This document shows, in pieces, positions 7,123-15,700 of a stretch of DNA of 21,914 nucleotides; the stretch's first letter is position 1; the number at the start of each line of letters is the position of its first letter. Source of the stretch: Pseudomonadota bacterium (GTDB lineage: Bacteria; Pseudomonadota; Alphaproteobacteria; Rhizobiales; Rhizobiaceae); contig JAEXMK010000233.1 of the NCBI GenBank assembly GCA_023444445.1, positions 1 through 21,914 of the forward strand, written 5' to 3'. The position numbers and the translations under genes were made by a program. The notes beneath the pieces were generated by a model, which was given only the letters and a program-made list of their open reading frames with translations, ran no database searches and was not told where the DNA came from.

Positions 7123-10100
7123 TTATTCGGCCGGCGATACGGCGTCAGCAGCAATCTCGCTGCCCTTCTTCCGATCTCCGAAAATCTTCATGACAAAGAC
7201 GAAGAACACGGGAACGAAGAAGATCGCAAGGATCGTCGCCGAGATCATGCCGCCGAGAACGCCGGTACCGATGGCGTTCTGGCTCGCCGCACTTGCGCCT
7301 GACGCAATCGCCATTGGCAGGACGCCGAGCGAGAAAGCGAGCGAGGTCATCAGGATCGGCCGGAAACGCAGGTGTGCCGCCTCCACCGTGGCATCATAGG
7401 TGGATTTTCCCTCCGCCCGCAAATCCTTGGCGAATTCGATGATAAGGATCGCATTCTTCGCCGACAGGCCAATGATGGCGACGAGGCCCACCAGGAAGTA
7501 GACGTCGTTCGGCATCCCACGCAGCATCACCGCCGCCACTGAACCGATGACGCCGAGCGGTACCACCAGCATAACGGAGAGCGGAATGGACCAGCTTTCG
7601 TAAAGCGCCGCCAGCAGCAGGAAAACGAACAGCACGCTGAGGGCGATCAGCGCCGGCGCCTGCGAGCCGGACTGGATTTCCTGCAGCGACTGGCCGGTCC
7701 ATTCGAAACCGAAACCGCTAGGCAATTCGCGCGCGAGACGCTCCATTTCGGCAATCGCATCACCGGAGGAGTAACCAGGGGCCGACTGGCCGCTGATACG
7801 GATCGCCGGATAGCCATTATAACCGACCACCTGCGAGGGACCGCGCACCCACTCCACCGAAGCGAATGAGCTTACCGGCACCATGCCGCCATTGGCGTTG
7901 CGGATGTTGAGGTTCAAAAGATCCTCGGTCTTCATGCGCTGGCCCTGCTCGGCCTGCACCGTCACGCGCTGCATGCGGCCGGCATTGGGGAAGTCGTTGA
8001 CGTAGGACGACCCCATATTGGCCGAGATGGTGGCGTTGATGTCGCTGAAGGTCACACCAAAGGTGTTGGCCTTTTCACGGTCGATGATGAGATTGACCTG
8101 CGCCGCATCCGGCATGCCTTCGATGCGAAGACCGGCAAGAATGGGGCTCTGGCGGGCGGCAGCCATGAGCTGGGCACCTGCCGCGCTGAGTGCGGTCTGA
8201 CCGGCACCCGACCTGTCCTGAAGGCGGAACGTGAAGCCGCTCGAGTTGCCCAGACCCTGAATAGGCGGCGGCGACAGGGCAAAGGACATGGCATCGGGAA
8301 GGCCCCAAAGCTTGCCGTTGATCCGGGCGGAGATGGCAGCAGCCGAATCCTCAGGTCCGCGCTCGCTCCAGTCCTTCAGCGTTGCGAAGGCGAGACCCGC
8401 ATTCTGGCCGGAGCCGGAGAAGGAGAAACCTGAAACAGCGATGACCCTTTCCACGGCAGGTTCTTCCATGAAGATTTTTTCGATCTGCTGGATGGACTGT
8501 AGAGTACGCTCGGTGCTGGCTTCCGCTGGCGCCTGAACATCGACAATCAGATAACCCTGGTCCTCGTTCGGCAGGAACGAGCTTGGCAATTGCATGTAGG
8601 CCCAGCCGAGACCGGCAAGCAGCGCCGCATAGATGATCATGAAACGGCCAGAGCGCTTGATGATGCTGCCGACTGAAGACGAGTATTTATGCGAGGCCTT
8701 GTCGAAGCCGCGGTTGAACCAGCCGAAGAAACCTTTCTTCTCATGATGGCCGGCCTTGATCGGCTTCAGGAACGTCGCGCAGAGCGCCGGCGTGAGTGAT
8801 AGCGCAAGGAAGCCCGAAAACAGGATGGAAACCACCATGGTCAGGCTGAACTGCTGGTAAATGATGCCGACGGCGCCGGGGAAGAAAGCCATGGGCACGA
8901 AGACCGCCGTCAAAACCAGCGTGATGCCGATAATGGCGCCCGAAATCTGACCCATTGCCTTGCGGGTCGCCTCCTTTGGCGACAGATGCTCCTCCGCCAT
9001 GATGCGCTCGACATTTTCGACGACGACGATCGCGTCATCGACGAGAATGCCGATGGCGAGAACCATGGCGAACATGGTGAGCACGTTGATGGAGAAACCC
9101 GAGACATACATGATGGCACATGTGCCGAGCAGCGCCACCGGAACCACCAGCGTGGGGATGATGGTGTAGCGGATGTTCTGAAGGAACACGAACATCACCA
9201 CGAAGACCAGAATGATGGCCTCGATCAGCGTATGGATGACCTTTTCGATCGAAATCTTCACGAAGGGACTGGTGTCATAGGGAATTTCGTACTCGATGCC
9301 TTGCGGGAAATAGCGCGAAAGCTCCTCCATCGTGGCGCGCACGCCCTCTGAGGTTTGCAACGCATTTCCCGTCGGTGACAGCTGGACACCGATGGCGGCA
9401 CTGGGCTTGCCGTTGAGACGGCTCGAGAAATTGTAGCTCTCGCCGCCCACTTCAACACGCGCGACGTCACGCAGCCGCACCGATGAGCCATCGGGATTGG
9501 CGCGCAGCACGATGGAGCCGAATTCCTCCGGCGAGGTCAGCTGACCCTGAACGTTGACGGTTGCTGAAATCTGCTGACCGACGGGGTTCGGCGATGCGCC
9601 GATGCGGCCGGCGGCAACCTGCGAGTTCTGCGCCTGAATGGCGCTGATGACATCGTTCGAGGTCAGGCTGAGACCCAACATCTTGTCGGGATCCATCCAG
9701 ATACGCATGGAGCGTTGAGTGGCAAACAGCTGCGCGCTGCCGACGCCTGGCACGCGCCTCAATTCACCCAGCACGTTGCGGCTGAGATAATCGCCGAGAC
9801 CAATCGCATCGGTTTTGCCGTCAACCGAGGTCAGCGCCACCATCATCAGAAACGATGTGCCAGCCTGTTCAACGCGCAGGCCCTGCTGCGTCACAGACCG
9901 CGGCAGCCGCGGTTCGACGCGTGCAATGCGGTTTTGAACTTCGACCTGAGCTTCGCCGATATTGGTACCGGGCTCGAAGGTCACGTTGATCGAAATACGG
10001 CCGGAAGATTCCGAGGTCGATTCAAAGTAAATGAGACCGGGAACGCCGTTCAGCTCTTCCTCGATGGGCCTGGTAACACTCTGATAGATGTCTTCCGGCG

Positions 10101-10257
10101 ATGCGCCCGGATAGTTGGTGCCGATCGAAATCTGCGGCGGGGCCACATTCGGATATTGCGCAATCGGCAGCATGGGAATGGCGAGCACTCCCGCCAGCAT
10201 GATGAAGATGGCGACGACCCAGGCAAAAATGGGCCGATCGATGAAAAAACGTGCCAT
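7123..10257 (-). CDS. RND multidrug efflux pump (AcrB/MexB-like, HAE1)
   Basis: A 1044-residue proton-driven inner-membrane exporter of the hydrophobe/amphiphile efflux family. It has the typical N terminus MARFFIDRPIFAWVVAIFI, two periplasmic loops, and 12 expected TM segments in two homologous halves. The proton-relay aspartates fall at D407 and D408 (GILVDDAIVVVENVERI), the same numbers as E. coli AcrB. The partner lysine is in LSAKNAILIIEF (about K934), with RFRPILMTS following. It begins 12 bp after the adaptor stop, so the two are translationally close, and is followed by the TetR gene. The partner outer-membrane channel is not encoded in the window and must be supplied in trans. Related rhizobial systems include Brucella BepDE and Agrobacterium AmeAB. 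Substrates are unknown but probably lipophilic drugs or plant phenolics. Confidence 0.96.
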   Translation of the reverse strand: MARFFIDRPIFAWVVAIFIMLAGVLAIPMLPIAQYPNVAPPQISIGTNYPGASPEDIYQSVTRPIEEELNGVPGLIYFESTSESSGRISINVTFEPGTNIGEAQVEVQNRIARVEPRLPRSVTQQGLRVEQAGTSFLMMVALTSVDGKTDAIGLGDYLSRNVLGELRRVPGVGSAQLFATQRSMRIWMDPDKMLGLSLTSNDVISAIQAQNSQVAAGRIGASPNPVGQQISATVNVQGQLTSPEEFGSIVLRANPDGSSVRLRDVARVEVGGESYNFSSRLNGKPSAAIGVQLSPTGNALQTSEGVRATMEELSRYFPQGIEYEIPYDTSPFVKISIEKVIHTLIEAIILVFVVMFVFLQNIRYTIIPTLVVPVALLGTCAIMYVSGFSINVLTMFAMVLAIGILVDDAIVVVENVERIMAEEHLSPKEATRKAMGQISGAIIGITLVLTAVFVPMAFFPGAVGIIYQQFSLTMVVSILFSGFLALSLTPALCATFLKPIKAGHHEKKGFFGWFNRGFDKASHKYSSSVGSIIKRSGRFMIIYAALLAGLGWAYMQLPSSFLPNEDQGYLIVDVQAPAEASTERTLQSIQQIEKIFMEEPAVERVIAVSGFSFSGSGQNAGLAFATLKDWSERGPEDSAAAISARINGKLWGLPDAMSFALSPPPIQGLGNSSGFTFRLQDRSGAGQTALSAAGAQLMAAARQSPILAGLRIEGMPDAAQVNLIIDREKANTFGVTFSDINATISANMGSSYVNDFPNAGRMQRVTVQAEQGQRMKTEDLLNLNIRNANGGMVPVSSFASVEWVRGPSQVVGYNGYPAIRISGQSAPGYSSGDAIAEMERLARELPSGFGFEWTGQSLQEIQSGSQAPALIALSVLFVFLLLAALYESWSIPLSVMLVVPLGVIGSVAAVMLRGMPNDVYFLVGLVAIIGLSAKNAILIIEFAKDLRAEGKSTYDATVEAAHLRFRPILMTSLAFSLGVLPMAIASGASAASQNAIGTGVLGGMISATILAIFFVPVFFVFVMKIFGDRKKGSEIAADAVSPAE

Positions 10258-10269
10258 GGAGATCGGTCC

Positions 10270-11466
10270 TTATTGCTTCGCGGCGGCGGCCGGGGCGGCG
10301 CCCTCGCTGCTGGCGGCGGCGGCGACGTCGGGTTCCCGCGACCACGGCTCAGGCTTCACCTTGGCACCCGGCGCGGTTTTCTGGAAACCTTCGGCGACGA
10401 CGCGGTCGCCATCCTTGAGGCCTTCCGAAATCACCCAACGATCGCCAATCGAGCGACCGACGCTGACGCGCCGCTGTTCGACCGTGTCTTCGGCATTGAC
10501 GACGAGCACGCTCGCCTGTCCGCCCGCATCGCGCTGCACGGCCTGCTGCGGAACCGCAAAAGCTGCCTTCTGGATCCCCTGCTGGATCTGGACGCGGACA
10601 TACATGCCGGGCAAGAGATCGCCGTTGGGATTGGGAAATTCGCCGCGCAGCGTCACCTGGCCGGTGGTTTCATCCACCGCCGCCTCGGAGAACAGCAGGC
10701 GGCCGGAAACCGGATAGCGGCTGCCGTCATCAAACAGCAGGTTGACCTCGGCCTCGTTCTTACCGGTCATCAGCTGGCCGTCCTGCAGCGCCTTGCGCAG
10801 GCGAATGAGATCGGCTGCCGGCTGCGTGAAGTCGGCATAGATCGGATCCAGCTGCTGGATCGTCGCCAGGCTTTCCGAACCGGTAGCGCTGACCAGCGCG
10901 CCTTCGGTGATGCGCGCCCGGCCGATGACACCGCTGATGGGAGCCTTCACATCGGCATATTGCAGATTGAGCCTTGCTTCCGCAACGCCGGCCTCCGCAA
11001 CCGCCACTTCGGCATCGGCCTGTGCCAGCTGGGCAATGGCATTGTCGAATTCCTGCTGCGAGCCAACATTGGACCGGCGCAGCTGTTGCTGCCGGTCCGC
11101 CGTCTGCCGCGCCTGCAGCTGCGCGGCCTGCGCCCGGCGCAACGTGCCTTCGGCACTGTCGACGCGCACCTGGAACGGCGCTGGATCGATCCGGTAGAGG
11201 ATATCACCTTCCTTCACCAGCGAGCCCTGCTCGAACACCCGCTCCACAATGATGCCCGAAACACGCGGGCGCACTTCGGCAAGCCGCGTGGGCGCGATGC
11301 GTCCCGGCAATTCATTGGTGATGGGCAGTTCTTCCGGCTTCACGGTCACGACCTTGACCGCACCTGGCGGCGGGGCGCCGGGCGCGGACGCCTGCTCTTC
11401 GCTGCACCCGACCAGAACGATGCCCGTCAACAACACCGCTACGATCTGCCCAAATCTCTTCGCCAT
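10270..11466 (-). CDS. RND efflux periplasmic adaptor lipoprotein (AcrA/MexA-like)
   Basis: A 398-residue membrane-fusion protein that links the RND pump to an outer-membrane channel. A lipoprotein signal peptide is visible (MAKRFGQIVAVLLTG followed by lipobox LVGC, lipidated C21). Then come a lipoyl/barrel-sandwich half (about 60-95), a coiled-coil hairpin rich in Q, A and R (about 103-165), the second lipoyl half (ADVKAPISGVIGRARITEGALV, 171-192), a beta-barrel and a membrane-proximal domain. The C terminus is an Ala-rich tail. ATG 11466 is chosen because a CGGAG Shine-Dalgarno precedes it and the signal peptide starts there. A longer in-frame reading to 11535 runs through the promoter and operator. 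First gene of the efflux operon. Confidence 0.95.
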   Translation of the reverse strand: MAKRFGQIVAVLLTGIVLVGCSEEQASAPGAPPPGAVKVVTVKPEELPITNELPGRIAPTRLAEVRPRVSGIIVERVFEQGSLVKEGDILYRIDPAPFQVRVDSAEGTLRRAQAAQLQARQTADRQQQLRRSNVGSQQEFDNAIAQLAQADAEVAVAEAGVAEARLNLQYADVKAPISGVIGRARITEGALVSATGSESLATIQQLDPIYADFTQPAADLIRLRKALQDGQLMTGKNEAEVNLLFDDGSRYPVSGRLLFSEAAVDETTGQVTLRGEFPNPNGDLLPGMYVRVQIQQGIQKAAFAVPQQAVQRDAGGQASVLVVNAEDTVEQRRVSVGRSIGDRWVISEGLKDGDRVVAEGFQKTAPGAKVKPEPWSREPDVAAAASSEGAAPAAAAKQ

Positions 11467-11498
11467 ACTGCGCTCCGAATCCACAAAATAAGCCATAC

Positions 11499-11524
11499 TT
11501 ACATACATACTAAGACGTATGTAA
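11499..11524. promoter_or_regulatory. AcrR-box-like operator of the efflux operon
   Basis: TTACATAC (11499-11506) and GTATGTAA (11517-11524) form a perfect 8-bp inverted repeat with a 10-bp spacer. The inner 24 bp match the published E. coli AcrR operator, as I recall it, at 17 of 24 positions, including the first nine and last seven. The site lies between the -35 and -10 of the predicted promoter, 33 bp before the adaptor start, so bound repressor would block RNA polymerase. The obvious ligand is the TetR/AcrR protein encoded at 6384-7007. Confidence 0.8.
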
Positions 11525-11535
11525 AACTCCGGCAA
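11507..11535 (-). promoter_or_regulatory. Predicted sigma-70-type promoter of the efflux operon
   Basis: On the minus strand TTGCCG (11530-11535) and TAGTAT (11507-11512) are separated by exactly 17 bp, each matching four of six consensus bases. The AcrR-like palindrome covers the spacer and the -10. The remaining 218 bp up to the cyclase stop show no gene I can support. Confidence 0.5.
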
Positions 11536-11753
11536 TAGAATTGTTGCAGCGCAAAAACGCTCTCACGTGCTTGTGAAGCACCGCGATGAGGGACGAGATG
11601 AATGTAATGATGATGAAGCGGGCGTTATGACGACAGACATGCCCGCGCGGGATCGGGTCCAAAAAAGGCGTGCCGCGTCCGGGACAATCATAGGATTTGA
11701 GTCAAGGCGGCAGATCACAGGCGGTCATAGCGAAACCGCTTCACCGCGCTACC

Positions 11754-13259
11754 TTAGAAGAGGCGCTTCAGCGACGATGCTTCCGGCGGAGTGCTGTTCT
11801 TCGTCGTATCGCTATTGTCTGCGGAGCGGCTTCGCAGTGCCGTATAATAGGCGTTCTTCTGCTCGTACATGTTGATGTCTGCCCGGCGCACGACCGATTC
11901 CATCGTCTCGCCGACCTCACTGGTCGCGACACCCAGCGACAGGCTGAGCGGCGCGCTGGAATAGAACTGGTTGTTTATCTTCAGCAGTTCATGGACCGTG
12001 TCGACCATGGCGGCGGCCACCTGCTTGTCGGCGCCGGGAAGGAGGATGGCGAATTCGTCACCACCGATGCGCGCCGCATGGTTTGGTGCGGTCACCACGC
12101 CGTTCAGCACCTCACCCATGCGTCGCAACAAAGCATCTCCGGCATCGTGTCCCAGCTTGTCGTTGGCGTCCTTCAGGCCATTGAGATCGATAACGATGGC
12201 GGAAACCGGCCTGAGCGCGCTGCGCTCCAGCCGGTTCAGCTCGTCCGAATAGAAAGCGCGGTTGTGCAGCTTGGTCAGCACATCGTGCTTACCGAGATAT
12301 TCGAGATAGGCTTCCGCCTTCTTGCGCGCGGTAATGTCCGTCAGCGCCACCTGCACCAGCGACCAGTCCCGCTCATGGCCGGGGAAAACGGAAAAATGCA
12401 GGAGAACGTGCCGCTCGGAACCATCAAGCGCATAATTCACCACCTCGCGGTGATGGGCGAGATTGCCGTTCCAAAGCTCCATCAGTTGCTCACGAAACGG
12501 CTTTTCCATCTCGTCGCGGAAAATGTCACCAAGCCGCTGCAAAAGAACCTGCCGGTCCGGTGCACAGAAAAGGTCGAGCGTCGCCCGGTTGACGTCTATA
12601 ACGCGGATTTCGCTCATGCATTGCCGCACGAACTCCGGATGAACATCCATGAACACCCGGAAATCGACGATGCCACGTTCCCTGACCTCCTCGATCAGCC
12701 GCCGCACCCGGCTGAAATCTTCCACCCAGAGGGAGACCGGCGAATGTTTGAACATTCCCTCGGCATAGCGGCGGTTGAGAAGTTCCTTGCGGCGGGCTTC
12801 TTCCCGCTCCGTCACGTCCTCGGTGGTCAACAGCAGCCGGCCGAGGGTGCCCTCGTAGCCGGGAATGACCGCCCCGCGCAGCTGAATATCGAGTCGCTTG
12901 CCGCCGATCGAATAGTTCACCGCATTACTGGTGAATTCGGTCTTGCCCGCCCAGAGTTCGGAAAGCTCGTTCACATGGCTTTCCAGCATGTCGTCGCGAA
13001 AAATCCGGTGCAGATTGTCAACGAGATGCGCCTGGTCGCGGGCCTCGAACAGTTCCAGCGTTTTGGCATTGACCTGTATGACGCGGATTTTCTGCGAACA
13101 GGCCGCTACCCGCGACAAATCCTCCAGAAGAAAAGCTCTGATATCTTCGACACCCTCAGCCCGCCAGATATCGAACTGGCTCTTCACGGCGCTGAAATCT
13201 TCGATCCACATCGCCACGGGGGCGAGATTGAAGACATTGGTATCGATCGTCTCACTCAT
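11754..13259 (-). CDS. Diguanylate cyclase with two tandem PAS-like domains
   Basis: A 501-residue predicted cytosolic enzyme that makes c-di-GMP from two GTP. Two homologous PAS-like sensor modules occupy about residues 9-150 and 168-312. Each opens with PV(A/S)(M/L)W(I/V)EDFS, has IRVI(Q/D)VN and H/GR-IFRD(D/E)M, and ends as TxDVT or TDIT, about 160 residues apart, so they arose by duplication. The GGDEF domain spans about 322-475 with DVLTKLHNR, DLNGLKDANDKLGHDAGD and the catalytic RIGGDEF (motif 399-403). The product-inhibition I-site RxxD is absent (TAPN in its place). Start ATG 13259 follows GAGAAG with a 9-nt gap. A longer frame to 13331 has an unlikely N terminus. No TM segment or EAL domain. 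Signal sensed by the PAS pair is unknown. Confidence 0.92.
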   Translation of the reverse strand: MSETIDTNVFNLAPVAMWIEDFSAVKSQFDIWRAEGVEDIRAFLLEDLSRVAACSQKIRVIQVNAKTLELFEARDQAHLVDNLHRIFRDDMLESHVNELSELWAGKTEFTSNAVNYSIGGKRLDIQLRGAVIPGYEGTLGRLLLTTEDVTEREEARRKELLNRRYAEGMFKHSPVSLWVEDFSRVRRLIEEVRERGIVDFRVFMDVHPEFVRQCMSEIRVIDVNRATLDLFCAPDRQVLLQRLGDIFRDEMEKPFREQLMELWNGNLAHHREVVNYALDGSERHVLLHFSVFPGHERDWSLVQVALTDITARKKAEAYLEYLGKHDVLTKLHNRAFYSDELNRLERSALRPVSAIVIDLNGLKDANDKLGHDAGDALLRRMGEVLNGVVTAPNHAARIGGDEFAILLPGADKQVAAAMVDTVHELLKINNQFYSSAPLSLSLGVATSEVGETMESVVRRADINMYEQKNAYYTALRSRSADNSDTTKNSTPPEASSLKRLF

Positions 13260-13370
13260 ACGGGCATTCTTCTCGAAAAATAGATACAGGCAGATGCCGG
13301 GATGGTGCGGAACGGCGGCAGCCGCCCGCATATCGGAATTTATTAGGGATATTCGATTTTAAGCAAGCAT

Positions 13371-13401
13371 TTATCGCGCAAACTGCCGGATTGCGCGATA
13401 A
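13371..13401. terminator. Perfect 11-bp inverted repeat after allE, probable terminator or RNA switch
   Basis: TTATCGCGCAA (13371-13381) and TTGCGCGATAA (13391-13401) are perfect 11-bp arms around a 9-nt loop. It begins 28 bp after the allE stop. On the minus strand it is followed by a moderately T-rich stretch (ATGCTTGCTTAAAATC), so termination of allE is plausible though the U-run is poor. The whole loop (13382-13390) is complementary to 13411-13419, giving a second competing or pseudoknotted stem. The promoter of the downstream cyclase gene probably lies just beyond, for instance TTGCTT at 13361-13366 with an AT-rich -10 near 13338-13345. Confidence 0.6.
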
Positions 13402-13428
13402 TTCTCGGGTTCCGGCAGTGGATGCCCT

Positions 13429-14253
13429 TTACCACAGTTTAACGTGGCGGTTCACATCCTTGTAGAGCAGATAGCGGAACCTACCCGGCCCGCCCGCATA
13501 ACAGGCCTGCGGGCAATAGGCACGCAGCCACATGAAGTCACCCGCCTCAACTTCCACCCAGTCCTCGTTCAGCCGGTAGACGGCCTTGCCTTCCAGCACA
13601 TAGAGGCCGTGTTCCATCACATGGGTTTCCATGAAGGGAATGGTCGCGCCCGGCTCGAAGGTAACGATGTTGAGATGCATGTCATAACGCACATCTTCCG
13701 GATCGATGAAACGGGTCGTTGCCCATTTGCCGTCCGTATCAGGCATGGCCGACATGGCGATCTCGTCTTCATGCGAAAAGATCGCCGGCGGCGACTCCAG
13801 CCCGTCAACCGCCTGAAACACCTTGCGGACCCAATGGAACTTAACCGGCGCCTTGCCGGAATTTGCGACCTGCCAGCGCGTACCGGCCGGCAGGTAGGCG
13901 AACGAGCCCTCCCGCAGGGCATGCTGTGCGCCCTCGAACGTCACGGTCATTTCGCCTTCGACAACGAAGATCGCCGCTTGCGCCCTTTCGTCCGGCTCCG
14001 GCCGCTCACTGCCGCCACCGGGCTGTACCTCAACGATATATTGCGCGAAAGTCTCGGAAAAACCGGTCATCGGCCGGGCGATGATCCAGGCCCGCGTGCC
14101 TGTCCAGTGCGGCAGCACACTTGTCCCGATATCGGACATCACGGTCTTGGGGATGACGGCATAGGCGGTCTTGAAAACAGCCTTGCTTGACAGCAGTTCC
14201 GTCTGCCCCGGCAGACCGCCCATATCCGAATAATATCTCTTCATTTCAGCCAT
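13429..14253 (-). CDS. allE: (S)-ureidoglycine aminohydrolase, bicupin (AllE/YlbA)
   Basis: A 274-residue bicupin enzyme that hydrolyses (S)-ureidoglycine to (S)-ureidoglycolate and ammonia in allantoin/purine breakdown. The N-terminal cupin includes FAQYIVEVQPGGGSERPEPDE (about 69-89) and FVVEGEMTV. The C-terminal cupin carries the metal ligands in the family pattern E209-x-H211-x3-H215 (METHVMEHGLYVLEGKAVY) with Q249 (CPQACYAGG). The ending YLLYKDVNRHVKLW is characteristic of YlbA. Length matches the family (about 260-280). ATG 14253 is used; ATG 14244 (MKRYYSDMG) is an equally possible start, as neither has a strong Shine-Dalgarno. No allantoinase or allantoate amidohydrolase gene is nearby, but a possible ureidoglycolate dehydrogenase relative lies at 17776-18852. 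Confidence 0.92.
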   Translation of the reverse strand: MAEMKRYYSDMGGLPGQTELLSSKAVFKTAYAVIPKTVMSDIGTSVLPHWTGTRAWIIARPMTGFSETFAQYIVEVQPGGGSERPEPDERAQAAIFVVEGEMTVTFEGAQHALREGSFAYLPAGTRWQVANSGKAPVKFHWVRKVFQAVDGLESPPAIFSHEDEIAMSAMPDTDGKWATTRFIDPEDVRYDMHLNIVTFEPGATIPFMETHVMEHGLYVLEGKAVYRLNEDWVEVEAGDFMWLRAYCPQACYAGGPGRFRYLLYKDVNRHVKLW

Positions 14254-14328
14254 TCCATTCTGCGACGCATCAGGCGCGGATTCTTAGGCCCGCGATGTGG
14301 TTTAATCAAATGGTTATTGGCGATGGAC

Positions 14329-14344
14329 AGGGGACGGGTCCCCT
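14329..14344. other. Short GC-rich hairpin between the methyltransferase and allE genes
   Basis: AGGGGA (14329-14334) and TCCCCT (14339-14344) pair perfectly around a CGGG loop, 32 bp downstream of the methyltransferase stop. No T-run follows on the minus strand, so it is a weak terminator candidate. The same 122-bp gap must contain the allE promoter; TTGATT with a TAAGAA 17 bp on is a poor but possible match. Confidence 0.35.
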
Positions 14345-14375
14345 CGGGGAGAAGAAATACGCCCAGCTTTCTATC

Positions 14376-15422
14376 TCAACCTTTCTTACGCATCGTCGCA
14401 TAGACGATATTGTGGTTCTCGCCGAAGAACACCTCCGCTTCGATGCTTGAGGGATCAGCGCTGGCATTGATGATCCCCCACATATCCGCCTTCGAACGCA
14501 ACAGCAGCGCCCAGTTCATGAAGGTTTCCATGTAGCCGTCGACGACGATGTCTTCGGAGAAATTGGCGAAGAGGAACATGCCGCCGGGTTTCAGCATCTC
14601 CATGCAGCGCCGCGTCAGCTTGATCGCAACACGGTCGTTCAGATAGTCATAAAGACCGGCTGCATAGATCAGATCGAAGCTGCCGAGCTCCTGCGTGCGC
14701 AGCACGATATCACGCACTGAACCGTCAATTGCCTCCACACCGCGACCGCCGAAATCACGGGCGACCGAGCCGACGCTCAAGGGGTCCTGATCCAGCGCCA
14801 CCCAGCGCTTGATCCTGCCGTCTTTCAGCGCCACCGAAGCATCGGCCTCACGCAGGTGGCCGGAGGCAATGGTGAGGATTTCCGTATCCTCGCCATGGCG
14901 GGCGGCGGCCTCATCCACGAACCGCGTCAGCAGGTCCCGCCGCTCGCGCACGGCAACCGAGGAGCTCGCATCCTTCGTGTAATCGTAAAGGGCGGACCCC
15001 AGCGGCGAGGCGTTGTTCACCAGTTCGGCAACGCTGTCGTGACCGTAAATGAAGTCGAGCAACTGGGCGTCGCCCGAATAGCCCCTCGGTTTTTGAAACG
15101 ACCATCGGGTGAAGGGATCTTCGAGAAAGTGCTCCGACACGGAGTGATTCTGCACCAGGGGAATCAGTTCAGCCCACACGCTGGAGTGGAGATTATCTCG
15201 CAGACCATGAAGTGCGCCTGCCGTTCTATGTATTATCTCATGTGCTGAAACACGACTGTCGAATTGCTGTTGTGCCAATTCGAGAATGAGCGCCACCTCT
15301 GCTTTCGCAACAGCGAACTGCTCATCGAATGTTTCCGTTCTGCGCGCGAAAATCTCTTTTGCGACAGTATCCGGGGTAATCAAACTTGCCCCGTCAAGAT
15401 TTTTCTTCTTTACCCGAACCAC
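14376..15422 (-). CDS. SAM-dependent methyltransferase, PhcB-like family
   Basis: A 348-residue class I methyltransferase. The N-terminal helical part (1-110) leads to KPRGYSGDAQLLDFIY (111-126) and SPLGSALYDYTKDASSSVAVRERRDLL (139-165), a block typical of the family of Ralstonia PhcB, which makes the quorum signal 3-hydroxypalmitic acid methyl ester. The SAM-binding part follows: motif I-like ILTIASGHLREAD (182-194), the ribose-binding acid in ALDQD (about 211), FDLIYAAGLYDYL (249-261) and LKPGGMFLFAN (277-287). I place the start at GTG 15422 because GGAGG lies 5 nt upstream; a GTG at 15443 gives 7 more residues without such a site. It is divergent from a GGDEF-EAL gene. The acceptor substrate is not proven by sequence, and many homologues are unstudied. 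Confidence 0.82.
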   Translation of the reverse strand: MVRVKKKNLDGASLITPDTVAKEIFARRTETFDEQFAVAKAEVALILELAQQQFDSRVSAHEIIHRTAGALHGLRDNLHSSVWAELIPLVQNHSVSEHFLEDPFTRWSFQKPRGYSGDAQLLDFIYGHDSVAELVNNASPLGSALYDYTKDASSSVAVRERRDLLTRFVDEAAARHGEDTEILTIASGHLREADASVALKDGRIKRWVALDQDPLSVGSVARDFGGRGVEAIDGSVRDIVLRTQELGSFDLIYAAGLYDYLNDRVAIKLTRRCMEMLKPGGMFLFANFSEDIVVDGYMETFMNWALLLRSKADMWGIINASADPSSIEAEVFFGENHNIVYATMRKKG

Positions 15423-15427
15423 ATCAG

Positions 15428-15432
15428 CCTCC
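15428..15432 (-). promoter_or_regulatory. Shine-Dalgarno that fixes the methyltransferase start
   Basis: GGAGG on the minus strand, 5 nt before GTG 15422. An overlapping ATG at 15424-15426 is in another frame and reaches a stop after four codons, so the GTG is the likely initiator. This places the upstream GTG (15443) outside the protein. Confidence 0.65.
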
Positions 15433-15700
15433 AGTATTAACACATTGTTAACTATACGTTTCTGGGAGACGGATGGCCACTCGCTTTCAATTTTTCAGCG
15501 GTGTAGGGATACATTAGTAAATTAGCGTATTTTTTTGGTCACACTCGTGGGCAGAGGAGAGAGCGGATACGCGATTCAGTGAAACTTAATGTCGGGAACG
15601 TATGATGCGTTCTTCCTCCCGGTGTCTGCCGCTCACATTGGGATAGATTGACAGGAACCCGCGCCGGTGCATTTGCACACGGAAAAGTGGAATAAGCAGT

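Noticed and set aside
9715..11538. A 607-residue plus-strand open frame opposite the efflux adaptor and pump
   Set aside because: Antisense shadow of two well-supported genes; no recognisable domain and His/Arg/Asp-rich composition typical of such shadows.
11640..11753. T-run after GC-rich bases (near 11661-11670) as a terminator of the cyclase gene
   Set aside because: On the minus strand the six T's are preceded by only a three-base-pair stem, too weak to call an intrinsic terminator.
11697..13283. A 528-residue plus-strand open frame opposite the PAS-GGDEF gene
   Set aside because: Antisense shadow; the minus-strand protein has complete PAS repeats and an intact GGDEF motif.
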